48,942 nucleotides of DNA from Solobacterium sp. (GTDB lineage: Bacteria > Bacillota_I > Bacilli_A > Erysipelotrichales > Erysipelotrichaceae). The translations under genes were made by a program, and so were the position numbers. The notes below the pieces were generated by a model. The model was given only the letters and a program-made list of their open reading frames with translations, was not told the DNA's origin and searched no databases. Position 1 is the first letter of the stretch. The number at the start of each line of letters is the position of its first letter. The DNA lies in the NCBI GenBank assembly GCA_017433125.1, contig JAFRHT010000004.1, forward strand, positions 1 to 48,942. Direction: 5' to 3'. Of the stretch, positions 8,032-16,179 are shown in pieces.

Positions 8032-8280
8032 TTAGTAATTCATTTCTGCATATTTCAGGATCCGCTTTTCAGGAATCTTTGCGAAGATGATAAATTCAGA
8101 TGTGTCAATCTGACCATCATACGGCGCAAAACCATATTTCTCAGTAAACCACTCTCGATAATGCTGAGCGGTTTCAGTTGCTCTGTTGCTGCCGCAGTCA
8201 AGAAGGATCTTCAGATCCTTTACACGCAGTACAGACTGCGCCAATACTTTTGCTTTTTCCTGATTTGTATGACACTTCAT
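8032..8280 (-). CDS. Small excisionase-like or helix-turn-helix protein
   Basis: An 82-residue basic protein. The segment VKDLKILLDCGSNRATE (20-36) reads like the start of a helix-turn-helix or excisionase domain. The rest (EWFTEKYGFAPYDGQIDTSEF) recalls, weakly, the small DUF3173-type proteins found beside integrases in Bacillota elements. Its ATG overlaps the stop of the upstream small gene as ATGA, so the two are translationally coupled and probably share one promoter with the RepA-like gene further down. Regulation of excision or of replication is the likely role; I cannot tell which. Confidence 0.5.
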   Translation of the reverse strand: MKCHTNQEKAKVLAQSVLRVKDLKILLDCGSNRATETAQHYREWFTEKYGFAPYDGQIDTSEFIIFAKIPEKRILKYAEMNY

Positions 8281-8471
8281 TTAAGCACCTCTCTTTCTTT
8301 TTTGTTTCGAATGTCTTTGATCATAATCAGCAGGCGCTGGATCTCAGCTTCCGGAAGATCATGCCGCAATCTTGCAGATAGAGTTCCAGGATGGATTTTC
8401 AAGGCATCTGCCAGTTCCCAGTATTTAATGTCTTCTTCACGTAAGGCATCTCTTATAATTTGGTTTGCCAT
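8277..8471 (-). CDS. Small helix-turn-helix protein
   Basis: A 64-residue protein with a clear Cro/XRE-like motif: YWELADALKIHPGTLSARLR at about residues 18-37. It starts at the ATG at 8469-8471, preceded by AAGGAGG at good distance; a longer in-frame start seven codons upstream lacks this. It is the first gene of the leftward operon (this gene, the excisionase-like gene, the RepA-like gene) and is divergent from the larger XRE regulator. A perfect palindrome lies in the shared control region. It probably regulates copy or excision functions of the element. Confidence 0.65.
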   Translation of the reverse strand: MANQIIRDALREEDIKYWELADALKIHPGTLSARLRHDLPEAEIQRLLIMIKDIRNKKEREVLK

Positions 8472-8520
8472 TTTTTCACTCCTCCTTGTCAAATCTGTTG
8501 TTAGCCTTTATATTATTGAT

Positions 8521-8538
8521 AGTAGCATTAATGCTACT
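8521..8538. promoter_or_regulatory. Palindromic operator between divergent element genes
   Basis: AGTAGCATTAATGCTACT is a perfect 18-bp palindrome in the 130-bp space between the leftward and rightward element operons, each of which begins with a DNA-binding protein. AT-rich promoter-like sequence (TATATTATTGAT) adjoins it. It is a good candidate for the switch operator. Confidence 0.55.
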
Positions 8539-8601
8539 GCCTACAAGATAGCAATTTTGACTGCAATTTACGACACTACCCCGCTAAAGGAGGACTAAGC
8601 T

Positions 8602-9234
8602 ATGGCTAATGTAAAAAAGAGTGTTCCGTTCAATCCGGAAATACTGGAAGAAGAACTGGCAGAAAAAGGAATGAGTCTAAATGAACTTGCATTTCAAATT
8701 GCAAAAAAGAACAACATAACTAAACAGGCAGAAATGACATCTCTTCGAAGGTACAAAAGGAATAAAGAGATTTCACTTTCTGCTCTTGAAGATATCGGAG
8801 AGATTCTTAACCTGGATCCAAATATATTCCGTAAAAAAGAGATTACCAGTGTGTATAAATGGAGAGAGAACCAGATTCGCCCGGCAAATGATTCCGATCA
8901 GACATATCAAAGATATCTGGAACGATCGGAGGCAGAAGATCAACTGAATATTACAGGTCTAATCAATAAAGAATCCCTTGATTCATTTCTGTCCACAACA
9001 CCGTTTTATATTGAAATACAGAAAATGGATGAACTGCATCATGATTATTATCTCTATCTGTTGTCGATTGAAATTCAGCGGTTAATGTACATAGCAATGA
9101 ATACCGAAGTGAAAAGAGAGCGTGTGGAGATTCAAGGAAAGACGACCCGTATTGAAGAACGATTCAAGGTAATCAATAAGCCAAAGGACTCGCTCCCACA
9201 TCCGGAGGATTACTATGTCAGTAAAAAAAGATAG
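8602..9234 (+). CDS. XRE-family regulator of the element
   Basis: A 210-residue protein with an N-terminal XRE-like helix-turn-helix (about residues 10-75; LEEELAEKGMSLNELAFQIA, then ALEDIGEILNLDPNIF) and a C-terminal helical domain of unknown type. AGGAGG lies nine bases before its ATG. The last 20 bases overlap the integrase start, so both are co-expressed. It faces the small helix-turn-helix gene across a palindrome. Its place directly before the integrase suggests that it controls integration and excision. Confidence 0.7.
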   Translation: MANVKKSVPFNPEILEEELAEKGMSLNELAFQIAKKNNITKQAEMTSLRRYKRNKEISLSALEDIGEILNLDPNIFRKKEITSVYKWRENQIRPANDSDQTYQRYLERSEAEDQLNITGLINKESLDSFLSTTPFYIEIQKMDELHHDYYLYLLSIEIQRLMYIAMNTEVKRERVEIQGKTTRIEERFKVINKPKDSLPHPEDYYVSKKR

Positions 9235-10273
9235 GAAAACCAGCAAATGGCAGGCGAGGTATTATGTCAGAAAAGATGATGGCAGTCTGAAATATGTCGT
9301 CAAAAAAGGATTTAAATCAGCAGATGATGCCAGAAACTGGGAAATCAGCCACAAACATGAATCAAATGCTGGAAACGACACCACCTTTGGAGCTTTTTTT
9401 GAGATGATGTCGCTTGCAAACAGAGCTAACGAGACCACAACAGAAACCCGCAGGCAGCGTTTGAAAACATATGCAGGCGAACTCTGGGATAAGCCCATGA
9501 AAAAGATCACAAAGAATGTCCTGCAGAAATGGAGGACGAAATTGGAAACTGCAGAAAAAAAGAACGGTGATCCACTGAAAACACAGACCAAAAATGACAT
9601 TATCGGTTATGTGAAGCAGGTTGGTAAATTCGCCTGGGAAAATTATGATATTCCAGATAACTGTAAAGTGCTTAAATCATTTCCTAAACAGTTGGATGAC
9701 TACAATGAGATGGTGATAATCAATTACGATGAATTCTGTGCACTGCAGAACGCGGAATCAGATGAAGTATTGAAGATCTTCTTTCAGTTTCTATATATGT
9801 CCGGTGCTAGAAAAGGTGAGGCAAGATGCCTGTTGAAGGAAGATTTTGACGGAACACAGGTACACATCTTCAAATCAATGAGGAGATATGAATCTTCGGT
9901 AAAAACGACAAAAACAGGTAACGCCAGATGGGTACCTCTTGATGATGACACAAGGAGTAAGCTCTTGTATCTGAAAAACCGTCCAGGAAAATACTTGTTT
10001 GGAGATGCGACACCGATCAGTCTCACAAAAATTGATGTACATTTCCAAAACGATCTTAAGGAAGCCGGTCTGCAACACATGCGCATTCACGATCTCCGGC
10101 ACAGCCATGTTTCAATGCTGTGGAATGCCGGCGTACCGGTTCCAGAGATATCAAAACGAATTGGTCATGCATCTCCCAAAGTCACTATGGAACGTTATGC
10201 TCACATTTTCGACAACAAGCAGTCAGCTTCACTGGCAGCGTTAAACAGCCTTGTAAAGAAGAAAAAGAAGTAA
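9215..10273 (+). CDS. int: Tyrosine recombinase / integrase
   Basis: The 352-residue enzyme would insert and excise the element at the tRNA-Thr 3' end. An N-terminal arm-binding domain (about 1-55, starting KWQARYYVRKDDGS) is followed by a SAM-like core-binding domain (about 55-155) and the catalytic domain. Catalytic residues can be read: Arg199 in SGARKGEA, Lys233, His292 and Arg295 in HDLRHSH, His318 in IGHAS, and nucleophile Tyr328 in MERYAHI. All are present, so it should be active. Its start overlaps the XRE gene, with GGAGG before it. It ends 109 bp from the tRNA gene that holds the right attachment site, the usual order for Bacillota elements. Confidence 0.95.
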   Translation: MSVKKDRKTSKWQARYYVRKDDGSLKYVVKKGFKSADDARNWEISHKHESNAGNDTTFGAFFEMMSLANRANETTTETRRQRLKTYAGELWDKPMKKITKNVLQKWRTKLETAEKKNGDPLKTQTKNDIIGYVKQVGKFAWENYDIPDNCKVLKSFPKQLDDYNEMVIINYDEFCALQNAESDEVLKIFFQFLYMSGARKGEARCLLKEDFDGTQVHIFKSMRRYESSVKTTKTGNARWVPLDDDTRSKLLYLKNRPGKYLFGDATPISLTKIDVHFQNDLKEAGLQHMRIHDLRHSHVSMLWNAGVPVPEISKRIGHASPKVTMERYAHIFDNKQSASLAALNSLVKKKKK

Positions 10274-10304
10274 TTATATGGCAACTCCAGAATGCTGAAT
10301 TTGA

Positions 10305-10319
10305 AAAAGTACAAACTTT
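10305..10319 (+). repeat. Candidate integrase arm-type site, right
   Basis: AAAAGTACAAACTTT, identical to 203-217. Here it is followed by a near repeat (CAAACTTTC, then CAAACTTTTC). It lies between the integrase stop and the right core. Confidence 0.45.
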
Positions 10320-10346
10320 CTGCAAACTTTTCGGCTGGTGATATCA

Positions 10347-10374
10347 AAAAATCCGCATTGTTATGCGGATTTTT
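10347..10374. terminator. Bidirectional terminator between integrase and tRNA-Thr
   Basis: AAAAATCCGCAT (10347-10358), loop TGTT, then ATGCGGATTTTT (10363-10374): a perfect 12-bp stem with A and T tails. It ends the integrase transcript in one direction and the tRNA-Thr transcript in the other. Confidence 0.85.
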
Positions 10375-10381
10375 GACTTCA

Positions 10382-10455
10382 TGGTGCCGCTTGGCAGAAT
10401 TGAACTGCCAGTTCAGCATTACCATTGCTGCGTATTGCCATTATACTAAAGCGGC
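10382..10455 (-). tRNA. tRNA-Thr (GGT), target of element integration
   Basis: The minus strand folds into a 74-nt cloverleaf: acceptor GCCGCTT/AAGCGGC, D-stem GTAT/ATAC, anticodon stem CAGCA/TGCTG with loop ATGGTAA (anticodon GGT), T-arm GGCAG-TTCAATT-CTGCC, discriminator A and encoded CCA. Its 3' end faces the mobile element and contains the 15-bp core repeated at 98-112, so the insertion preserved the tRNA. Confidence 0.88.
10384..10398. repeat. Right attachment-site core (attR)
   Basis: The exact partner of the repeat at 98-112, embedded in the 3' end of tRNA-Thr. The CCA that completes this tRNA is not fully contained in the left copy. Confidence 0.8.
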
Positions 10456-10504
10456 ATCAGGCTTAATAATAATAACAGAACTGCAGATAAAATCAATATG
10501 CAGA

Positions 10505-10533
10505 TGTTCAAATGGAACGGAAAGGCTTATAAT
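10505..10533 (+). promoter_or_regulatory. Likely promoter of fba
   Basis: A consensus -10 TATAAT at 10528-10533 lies 17 bp after a weak -35 (TGTTCA, 10505-10510) and 29 bp before the fba start. Confidence 0.55.
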
Positions 10534-10562
10534 ATAGGGCAGTGAAAAGGAGATTTGATATT

Positions 10563-11528
10563 ATGCCACTCGTAACATCAAAAGAAATGTTTGAGAAAGC
10601 GTACAATGGCGGTTATGCCATCGGTGCTTTCAATGTCAACAACATGGAAATCATTCAGGGTATTACTGAGGCTGCCAAGGAATGCAATGCCCCGGTTATC
10701 CTGCAGGTTTCCAAAGGCGCCCGTGCCTATGCCAACCGTACATATCTGGTCAAGCTGGTAGAAGCTGCCGAGATTGAAACCGGTCTGCCGATCGTCCTGC
10801 ATCTGGACCATGGCGACAGTTTTGAGACCTGCAAGTCCTGCATCGATGACGGTTTCACATCCGTTATGATTGATGCTTCCTCCAAGCCGTTTGAAGAGAA
10901 TATTGCCATCACCAAGCAGGTTGTTGAATATGCACATGCCCGTGGTGTTGTTGTAGAAGCAGAACTCGGTACTCTGGCTGGTGTAGAAGACGAAGTCAAT
11001 GTTGCGGCAGAGGATTCTTCTTATACCCGTCCGGAAGATGTCGAGGAATTTGTCAGAAGAACCGGCTGCGATTCCCTGGCTATTGCCATCGGCACAAGCC
11101 ACGGTGCATACAAGTTCAAGCCGGAACAGTGCACAAGAAACGAAGAGGGTGTCCTGGTTCCGCCGCCGCTGCGGTTTGACATTCTGGAAGAAGTTTCCAA
11201 GCGTCTGCCGGGCTTCCCGATCGTTCTGCACGGCTCCAGCTCCGTTCCGCAGGAATATGTCAAGATGATCAATGAAAACGGCGGCAACATGCCGGATGCT
11301 GTGGGCGTTCCGGAAGAACAGCTGCGCAAGGCTGCTGCCATGGCTGTCTGCAAGATCAACATCGACTCTGACCTGCGTCTGGCGATGACCGGTACAATCC
11401 GCAAGCATTTCCATGACCATCCGGCTGATTTTGACCCGCGTCAGTACCTGAAGCCGGCCCGGGCCAACATCAAGGAACTGGTCAAGCACAAGATCGTTGA
11501 TGTCCTCGGCTGCGACAACAAGATCTGA
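10563..11528 (+). CDS. fba: Class II fructose-bisphosphate aldolase
   Basis: This enzyme splits fructose-1,6-bisphosphate into dihydroxyacetone phosphate and glyceraldehyde-3-phosphate in glycolysis. The 321-residue protein shows the metal-dependent class II marks: LHLDHGDSFE near residues 78-87 with zinc-binding and catalytic residues, EAELGTLAG near 133-141, GTSHGAYKF with another metal-binding His, and a phosphate-binding LHGSSSVP. I start at the ATG at 10563 (MPLVTSKEMF), which follows AAAAGGAG; a start 21 bases upstream would fall in the ribosome binding site. It stands alone with its own promoter and a strong terminator and is the first chromosomal gene right of the element. Confidence 0.95.
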   Translation: MPLVTSKEMFEKAYNGGYAIGAFNVNNMEIIQGITEAAKECNAPVILQVSKGARAYANRTYLVKLVEAAEIETGLPIVLHLDHGDSFETCKSCIDDGFTSVMIDASSKPFEENIAITKQVVEYAHARGVVVEAELGTLAGVEDEVNVAAEDSSYTRPEDVEEFVRRTGCDSLAIAIGTSHGAYKFKPEQCTRNEEGVLVPPPLRFDILEEVSKRLPGFPIVLHGSSSVPQEYVKMINENGGNMPDAVGVPEEQLRKAAAMAVCKINIDSDLRLAMTGTIRKHFHDHPADFDPRQYLKPARANIKELVKHKIVDVLGCDNKI

Positions 11529-11539
11529 ACCTGAATAAG

Positions 11540-11568
11540 GAATGCTCCGTCAGGGGCATTCTTTTTTT
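11540..11568 (+). terminator. Terminator of fba
   Basis: GAATGCTCC-GTCA-GGGGCATTC stem followed by seven T. Confidence 0.9.
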
Positions 11569-11591
11569 GTCTGCAGGGAAAAACCGGCATA

Positions 11592-11600
11592 TGCTAGAAT
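11592..11600 (+). promoter_or_regulatory. Extended -10 promoter for the MBOAT operon
   Basis: TGCTAGAAT matches an extended -10 (TG-N-TANNNT) and lies 31 bp before the MBOAT start. No clear -35 is seen, which fits the extended -10 class. Confidence 0.45.
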
Positions 11601-11631
11601 ATGTAAATACCGGAAGAGGGAACGGATATCG

Positions 11632-12990
11632 ATGACTTTTAATTCCATGCTGTTTCTGTGGCTGTTCCTGCCGCTGTGCCTGGCTGGTTACTGGCTGTGT
11701 CACGGGAAGGGAAGAAAAGCGGCTCTGCTCGGACTGAGTCTTTTTTACTGGGCCTGGAATGATCCGTATCATGTCATCATTGTGCTGGCGGTCTGCCTGG
11801 CTGTTTACGGTCTGGCCCGGCAGATGGCGAATGCTGCGGGAAACAGCCGGAAGGCCTGGCTGGGGGCAGGTGTTGTCCTGAGCCTTGGCATGCTGGTGTT
11901 CTGCCGCTACGCGCCGCTCATGGACGGATCGAAACCCTGGCTGCTGGTGCCGGCCGGCATATCGTTCATTTCCTTCTCGCTGGTTTCCTTTCTGATGGAC
12001 CTTTACCGGGAACAGACGGAATGCCCCGTCAGCCCGGCAGACTTCATGATATATATTGCCTTCTTTCCGAAACTGCTCATGGGCCCGATTGCCTCTGCCC
12101 GTGATTTTTCCGCTGCTGTCAGCGAAGAGAAACATTTTGATACGGGACAGTTCGCCGGCGGGGTGCGGCAGTATGCTTTCGGACTGGGCAAGAAAGTGCT
12201 GATTGCGGATGTCCTGGCGCTGGTGGTGCAGCGGACGTTCGGGGATATTGCGGCATTGACAACCGGGGCTGCCTGGGCAGGCGCACTGTGCTATATGCTG
12301 CAGATCTACTATGATTTCAGCGGCTATTCGGACATGGCTCTGGGAATCAGCCGGATGCTGGGCATTGAACTGAAAAAGAATTTTGATTATCCGTATCTTT
12401 CGGGTTCCATCACCGAATTCTGGCGGCGCTGGCATATCTCCCTGGGTACATGGTTCCGGCAGTATCTCTATATACCGCTGGGCGGCAACCGCAGGGGGCA
12501 GGCCCGGACATATTTCAATCTGATGATGGTATTCCTGGCGACCGGGATCTGGCATGGCACGGGCATGAATTACCTGCTGTGGGGCCTGCTGAACGGTGTG
12601 CTGGTTGTCATCGAGCGCATGGGCCTGCTGCGGCTGCTGCAGAAATCCCGGCTTGCCGGCCGTCTGTATGCCGGGTTTGCCGTGCTGATGGGGTGGGTGC
12701 TGTTCCGGGCGGAAAATGCCGCGGCAGCCCTGTCTTATTACCGGAAAATGTTTCTGCCGTGTACCGGAACACTGACCGCTGTGCAGCTGCTGCAGCCGAA
12801 GGTCATCCTGCTGATGATCCTGGGTTTTGCCGGCAGCGGTTTCCTGCAGGAAGGTCTTTCCCGGCTGACCGGGAAGGAATATCCCGGGCTGGATCATGCC
12901 GTCAATTTCTTTGTTGTCATTCTGCTGGCGCTGAGCATCATGGGCATGGTGAGCGGCACATTCCAGTCTTTTATCTATGCCCAGTTCTAG
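11632..12990 (+). CDS. MBOAT-family membrane O-acyltransferase (AlgI/DltB-like)
   Basis: A 452-residue polytopic membrane protein that should pass acyl groups (usually acetyl) across the membrane for transfer to a surface polymer. It carries the MBOAT core: an FPKLLMGPI segment near residue 143, YYDFSGYSDMALG near 225, FWRRWHISLGTWFRQYLYIP near 263-282, and the catalytic-His motif ATGIWHGTGMNYLLWG near 303-318. Length fits AlgI. The ATG at 11632 is preceded by GAAGAGGG; the longer frame upstream runs through the fba terminator. The next gene, 12 bases on, encodes the extracellular DHHW partner, the usual pairing for polysaccharide or teichoic acid O-acetylation. Confidence 0.9.
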   Translation: MTFNSMLFLWLFLPLCLAGYWLCHGKGRKAALLGLSLFYWAWNDPYHVIIVLAVCLAVYGLARQMANAAGNSRKAWLGAGVVLSLGMLVFCRYAPLMDGSKPWLLVPAGISFISFSLVSFLMDLYREQTECPVSPADFMIYIAFFPKLLMGPIASARDFSAAVSEEKHFDTGQFAGGVRQYAFGLGKKVLIADVLALVVQRTFGDIAALTTGAAWAGALCYMLQIYYDFSGYSDMALGISRMLGIELKKNFDYPYLSGSITEFWRRWHISLGTWFRQYLYIPLGGNRRGQARTYFNLMMVFLATGIWHGTGMNYLLWGLLNGVLVVIERMGLLRLLQKSRLAGRLYAGFAVLMGWVLFRAENAAAALSYYRKMFLPCTGTLTAVQLLQPKVILLMILGFAGSGFLQEGLSRLTGKEYPGLDHAVNFFVVILLALSIMGMVSGTFQSFIYAQF

Positions 12991-13002
12991 AAAGGAGCCC
13001 GG

Positions 13003-14154
13003 ATGAGCAGAACCGCCGATAAACTGATGACAGTCATATTTGCCGGGATGATTACCGTGCCCTGGCTGCTGTATCCTTTTGTCCGCACACCCGGGCAGGA
13101 TACCGGTGAAAACCGTCAGCTGACGGCATTTTCAACGGTAATGGAAGCGTCTCTGCCGGAACTGCCGGACGCCTTCGAGGCTTATTACAATGACCACGTA
13201 CCGTTCCGTTCGGACCTCAAGAAACTCTGGAGCAACACCAATTACCTCCTGCTCGGCGAGGCGGTGGATGAGCGGGTGCTGGTCGGGAAGCGGGATCCGG
13301 ACCGGGCCCATGTCTGGCTGTTCTATCAGGCTGAGGAAGACGGCAACCCGCTGAAAGAGGCGCAGGGCATCAGCACCTACGATGAAACAGCCCGGGAAGA
13401 AATGTACGCCGTGCTGGCCGAAAATGAAAAGACCATGCAGGACTACGGCATGGAACTGTACTATTTTGCCGGGCCGAACAAGGAAAGCGTCTATCCGGAA
13501 TTTCTGCCAGGTTATCTGAAGCAGTACCGGCCGCAGAGCCGTCTGGCTGATTTCATTGCCTGGCTGCGGACAGAGCACGGCTATGACCGCTATATCTATC
13601 CGCTGGCGGAACTGCGCCGGGCATCAGAAGACGGGCAGACCTATTACCGCCAGGATATCCACTGGAATGCCTATGGGGCCTATATCGGCTATAAGGCACT
13701 GATGGCGGTAACCCATCCGGAACTCGATCCGGCCTTTACGGATGATATGGAACTGTCGTACGGACCGGACCAGTACCTGGATACCGATCTGATCCGGATT
13801 TCCGGCATCCGGGACCTGCTGCTGGATCAGCCGGCGGTTGTCCGCTTCCATGATGATTTCAAAGTGGAATACAACCACATGTTCAGCGATACGGTGCTGG
13901 AAACCCGCTGTGAACAGGCCCCGGTGGACCGTACGGTATTCCTGATCGGCGATTCCTTCCGGACGGATCTGATTCCCTACCTGGAAAGGACATACAAGCA
14001 CTGCTTCATCATGCACCGCTGGGATTACCGTACCATCTTTATTGACTGGTTCTGGCCGGATGAAGTGGTCATGCTGAGTGTGGAACGCTACGCTCCGGAC
14101 AACCTGAGCATCCGTCTTAAGCAGGAAGAAGAAACATACCCGCTGGATAACTGA
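13003..14154 (+). CDS. DHHW/AlgJ-like O-acetyl transfer partner protein
   Basis: A 383-residue protein anchored by an N-terminal helix (residues 7-28) with an SGNH-like extracellular domain. Visible marks are NDHVPFRSDL near 62-71 (typical of the DHHW family), RQDIHWNAYGAY near 216-227 with the Asp-His pair, and LIGDSFRTDL near 311-320 with the Ser nucleophile block. Such proteins finish acetyl transfer to the glycan after the MBOAT protein has moved the group across the membrane. AAAGGAG precedes the start. The two genes form an operon closed by a shared terminator. The substrate cannot be read from sequence; a teichoic acid or capsule is likely given the LtaS-like gene opposite. Confidence 0.85.
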   Translation: MSRTADKLMTVIFAGMITVPWLLYPFVRTPGQDTGENRQLTAFSTVMEASLPELPDAFEAYYNDHVPFRSDLKKLWSNTNYLLLGEAVDERVLVGKRDPDRAHVWLFYQAEEDGNPLKEAQGISTYDETAREEMYAVLAENEKTMQDYGMELYYFAGPNKESVYPEFLPGYLKQYRPQSRLADFIAWLRTEHGYDRYIYPLAELRRASEDGQTYYRQDIHWNAYGAYIGYKALMAVTHPELDPAFTDDMELSYGPDQYLDTDLIRISGIRDLLLDQPAVVRFHDDFKVEYNHMFSDTVLETRCEQAPVDRTVFLIGDSFRTDLIPYLERTYKHCFIMHRWDYRTIFIDWFWPDEVVMLSVERYAPDNLSIRLKQEEETYPLDN

Positions 14155-14155
14155 A

Positions 14156-14182
14156 AAAAACGATCTGTCAATGATCGTTTTT
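14156..14182. terminator. Bidirectional terminator between convergent genes
   Basis: AAAAACGATC-TGTCAAT-GATCGTTTTT is a perfect 10-bp stem. It serves the DHHW gene and overlaps the last codons of the LtaS-like gene on the other strand. Confidence 0.9.
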
Positions 14183-16033
14183 CTCTGCAAAGTAATCCAG
14201 TTTGAGAATCTTCCTGGCGATATCCCTCTTGTACATGGCCGCCTGCATCTCTTCTTCGGCTTCATCCAGATCGTAGTCTCCGTAATCGTAGAAATCGTCA
14301 TACATGAAGTCATAGGAGTAGTTGTCGGTTTTCCAGAATTCCCATTCGCTGAAATAGAAGCCTTTGTAATCCGGATCGAAGATATCCGTACCCAGGATGG
14401 TCCGGTTGTCGAACTTGAAATCCCACAGGTTGGCAATCGTCGGCAGCAGGTCCAGGGTAGTTGCCACTTTGGCATAGGTCATGGCCGGGGTGGCAGTATT
14501 GTAAATATACAGATCCGTGTACGCTTTCTCCGGACTCCATGTCTGGTCTGTCTCTTTGTAGAACGGGGCGGTGGAAGAGTAGTCCAGGCCCTTGACAATA
14601 TGATCACCGAAGAAGACGAAGACCACATCATCCAGTTTGCCGGCGTTCCGCAGTTCTTCCATCAGCGTGGCGAGGGAACGGTCCAGATCCATGTTCTTGG
14701 CAAGGAAGCTGACATAGGGATCTTCCAGGTCGGGATAGAGTGCCTTGATCCGGGCAACGTCTTCTTCGCTGACACCGAACGAATCAAGATCATACGGCTG
14801 ATGGCCGCTGAAAGTAATCCAGTAGGCAAGGAAGGGTTTTTCCTCATCCGTGAAAATCCATTTCATGATCTCCATGACGGCTGTATCCGGCTGGGAATCC
14901 GGCATCCTGAGATCTGTGCAGTCAAGGAATTCATCATAGCCGAAACCCGCCATGGTCAGGCTGCGGTTATAGTACTGCCGGTAATTGTTATGGAACGCGT
15001 AGGTGTAATAGCCGTGCTGATGAAACAGTTTCGGCAGGGTGGTGACATAGGTATTGTAGGGGAACTTATAGCAGACAGCATGACCTTCACTGCTGGGGAT
15101 GAGTGAGGTGTTGGCCATGAACTCCGTATCGCTGGTTGAGCCGGGCAGAGCGGGGGTGTTGAAGTTTTCGATCCGGATGGAATTCTGCTGCATCTGCCAG
15201 ATGGTCGGTGTCAGTTCCTTTGTGCAGGCCGCGTTGATGAATGATTCCGCCTGGATGAAGATGACGTTTTTGCCGGCCAGCAGACCGGTCATGTCATTCC
15301 GCTTATGCACCGGTCTTGCATTCATATAGGCGGCGATTTCCTGCCGGTCTTCTTCCGACAGAACCTCCGTAGTCAGGAAGGTTTCCGCATCCCGGTAGGC
15401 AAACGTCAGCAGGCCGAACTTATCGACAAACTGATTCGTGCTCGGGATGACTTCATAGACGTAATAATCGGTTTTGTTGATCTGGAAGGCATCTTCGGTA
15501 TTCTTGGTGCTTTCAATCTGATCCAGATACTGATAATAGAAATCCCGGCCCGGATAGAACAGCAGCAGGACAGCCAGCTTCAGCGGCAGCCGGTACAGCA
15601 GTTTGACGCAGCGGCGCTGCAGCAGGAAGTAGATAATTACAAAAACCAGGGTGATGCCCAGCAGTGCCAGGAAGGGATACAGGTCTTCCCGGACAATGAA
15701 TTCCATGGCACTTGCCCTGGCTGCGAAGGCATCCCCAAACAGATCCTGTACGGTGCTGAAGCGGTAATACTGATGGAATGCCCGCTTGTAGACATCCTGG
15801 GAAACCAGGTACAGGAAATAGACCGCGCTGTAGACCAGCACGAAGTATCTGTTCAGCATGGGACCGATGAACCAGATCAGCGCGATCAGTCCCAGGCACA
15901 GGATCATGAACAGGGAACGATCAAAAACCGTATCTACGGAATATGTCATCTGCATGTAATTGAAGAAATACAGCATGACTCCGGTGTACAGCAGTTCAAT
16001 TAGAAAATACCTTACGGCACGGACGATTTTCAT
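14168..16033 (-). CDS. LtaS-family polyglycerolphosphate (lipoteichoic acid) synthase
   Basis: LtaS enzymes polymerise glycerol phosphate from phosphatidylglycerol on the outer face of the membrane. The 621-residue protein has about five transmembrane helices in the first 160 residues and a sulfatase-fold extracellular domain. Metal and catalytic positions are visible: Glu263 in IFIQAESF and the nucleophile Thr300 in PGSTSDTEF, followed by HNNYRQYYNR (substrate pocket), ISFSGH-like TFSGHQPY and FFGDHIVKG. I start at 16033 (MKIVRAVRYF), behind AGAGGAA; the longer frame adds 12 residues without support. The acidic Tyr/Asp-rich C-terminus (about 590-621) is unusual. Next to O-acylation genes it suggests teichoic acid making and decoration in one locus. 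Other phosphoglycerol transferases of the family remain possible. Confidence 0.85.
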   Translation of the reverse strand: MKIVRAVRYFLIELLYTGVMLYFFNYMQMTYSVDTVFDRSLFMILCLGLIALIWFIGPMLNRYFVLVYSAVYFLYLVSQDVYKRAFHQYYRFSTVQDLFGDAFAARASAMEFIVREDLYPFLALLGITLVFVIIYFLLQRRCVKLLYRLPLKLAVLLLFYPGRDFYYQYLDQIESTKNTEDAFQINKTDYYVYEVIPSTNQFVDKFGLLTFAYRDAETFLTTEVLSEEDRQEIAAYMNARPVHKRNDMTGLLAGKNVIFIQAESFINAACTKELTPTIWQMQQNSIRIENFNTPALPGSTSDTEFMANTSLIPSSEGHAVCYKFPYNTYVTTLPKLFHQHGYYTYAFHNNYRQYYNRSLTMAGFGYDEFLDCTDLRMPDSQPDTAVMEIMKWIFTDEEKPFLAYWITFSGHQPYDLDSFGVSEEDVARIKALYPDLEDPYVSFLAKNMDLDRSLATLMEELRNAGKLDDVVFVFFGDHIVKGLDYSSTAPFYKETDQTWSPEKAYTDLYIYNTATPAMTYAKVATTLDLLPTIANLWDFKFDNRTILGTDIFDPDYKGFYFSEWEFWKTDNYSYDFMYDDFYDYGDYDLDEAEEEMQAAMYKRDIARKILKLDYFAEKNDH

Positions 16034-16146
16034 GGCGGTTCCTCTCAGTGTTATGGGTTGTAGATTCATTTATCTTATCACAGAAACCTTAATCCAAAGC
16101 GATCCAATCCGGGCAAGGAAGAACTTCTCTATATAGTGAATTATGA

Positions 16147-16152
16147 TATAAT
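16147..16152 (+). promoter_or_regulatory. -10 element of the cdaA operon
   Basis: TATAAT lies 27 bp before the cdaA TTG start. A TTCTCT about 16 bp upstream is a weak -35. The 146-bp divergent space to the LtaS-like gene contains this and presumably the opposing promoter. Confidence 0.55.
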
Positions 16153-16179
16153 CTTCAAGTACGAAGGGAGTGTTTTGCC

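Noticed and set aside
10456-10562. A further small gene between tRNA-Thr and fba
   Set aside because: Short frames only; the stretch is explained by tRNA and fba promoter sequence.
11482-12897. Long minus-strand frame opposite the MBOAT gene
   Set aside because: The plus strand has clear family motifs throughout; the other frame is Gln/His/Pro-rich, as expected of a shadow in GC-rich coding DNA.
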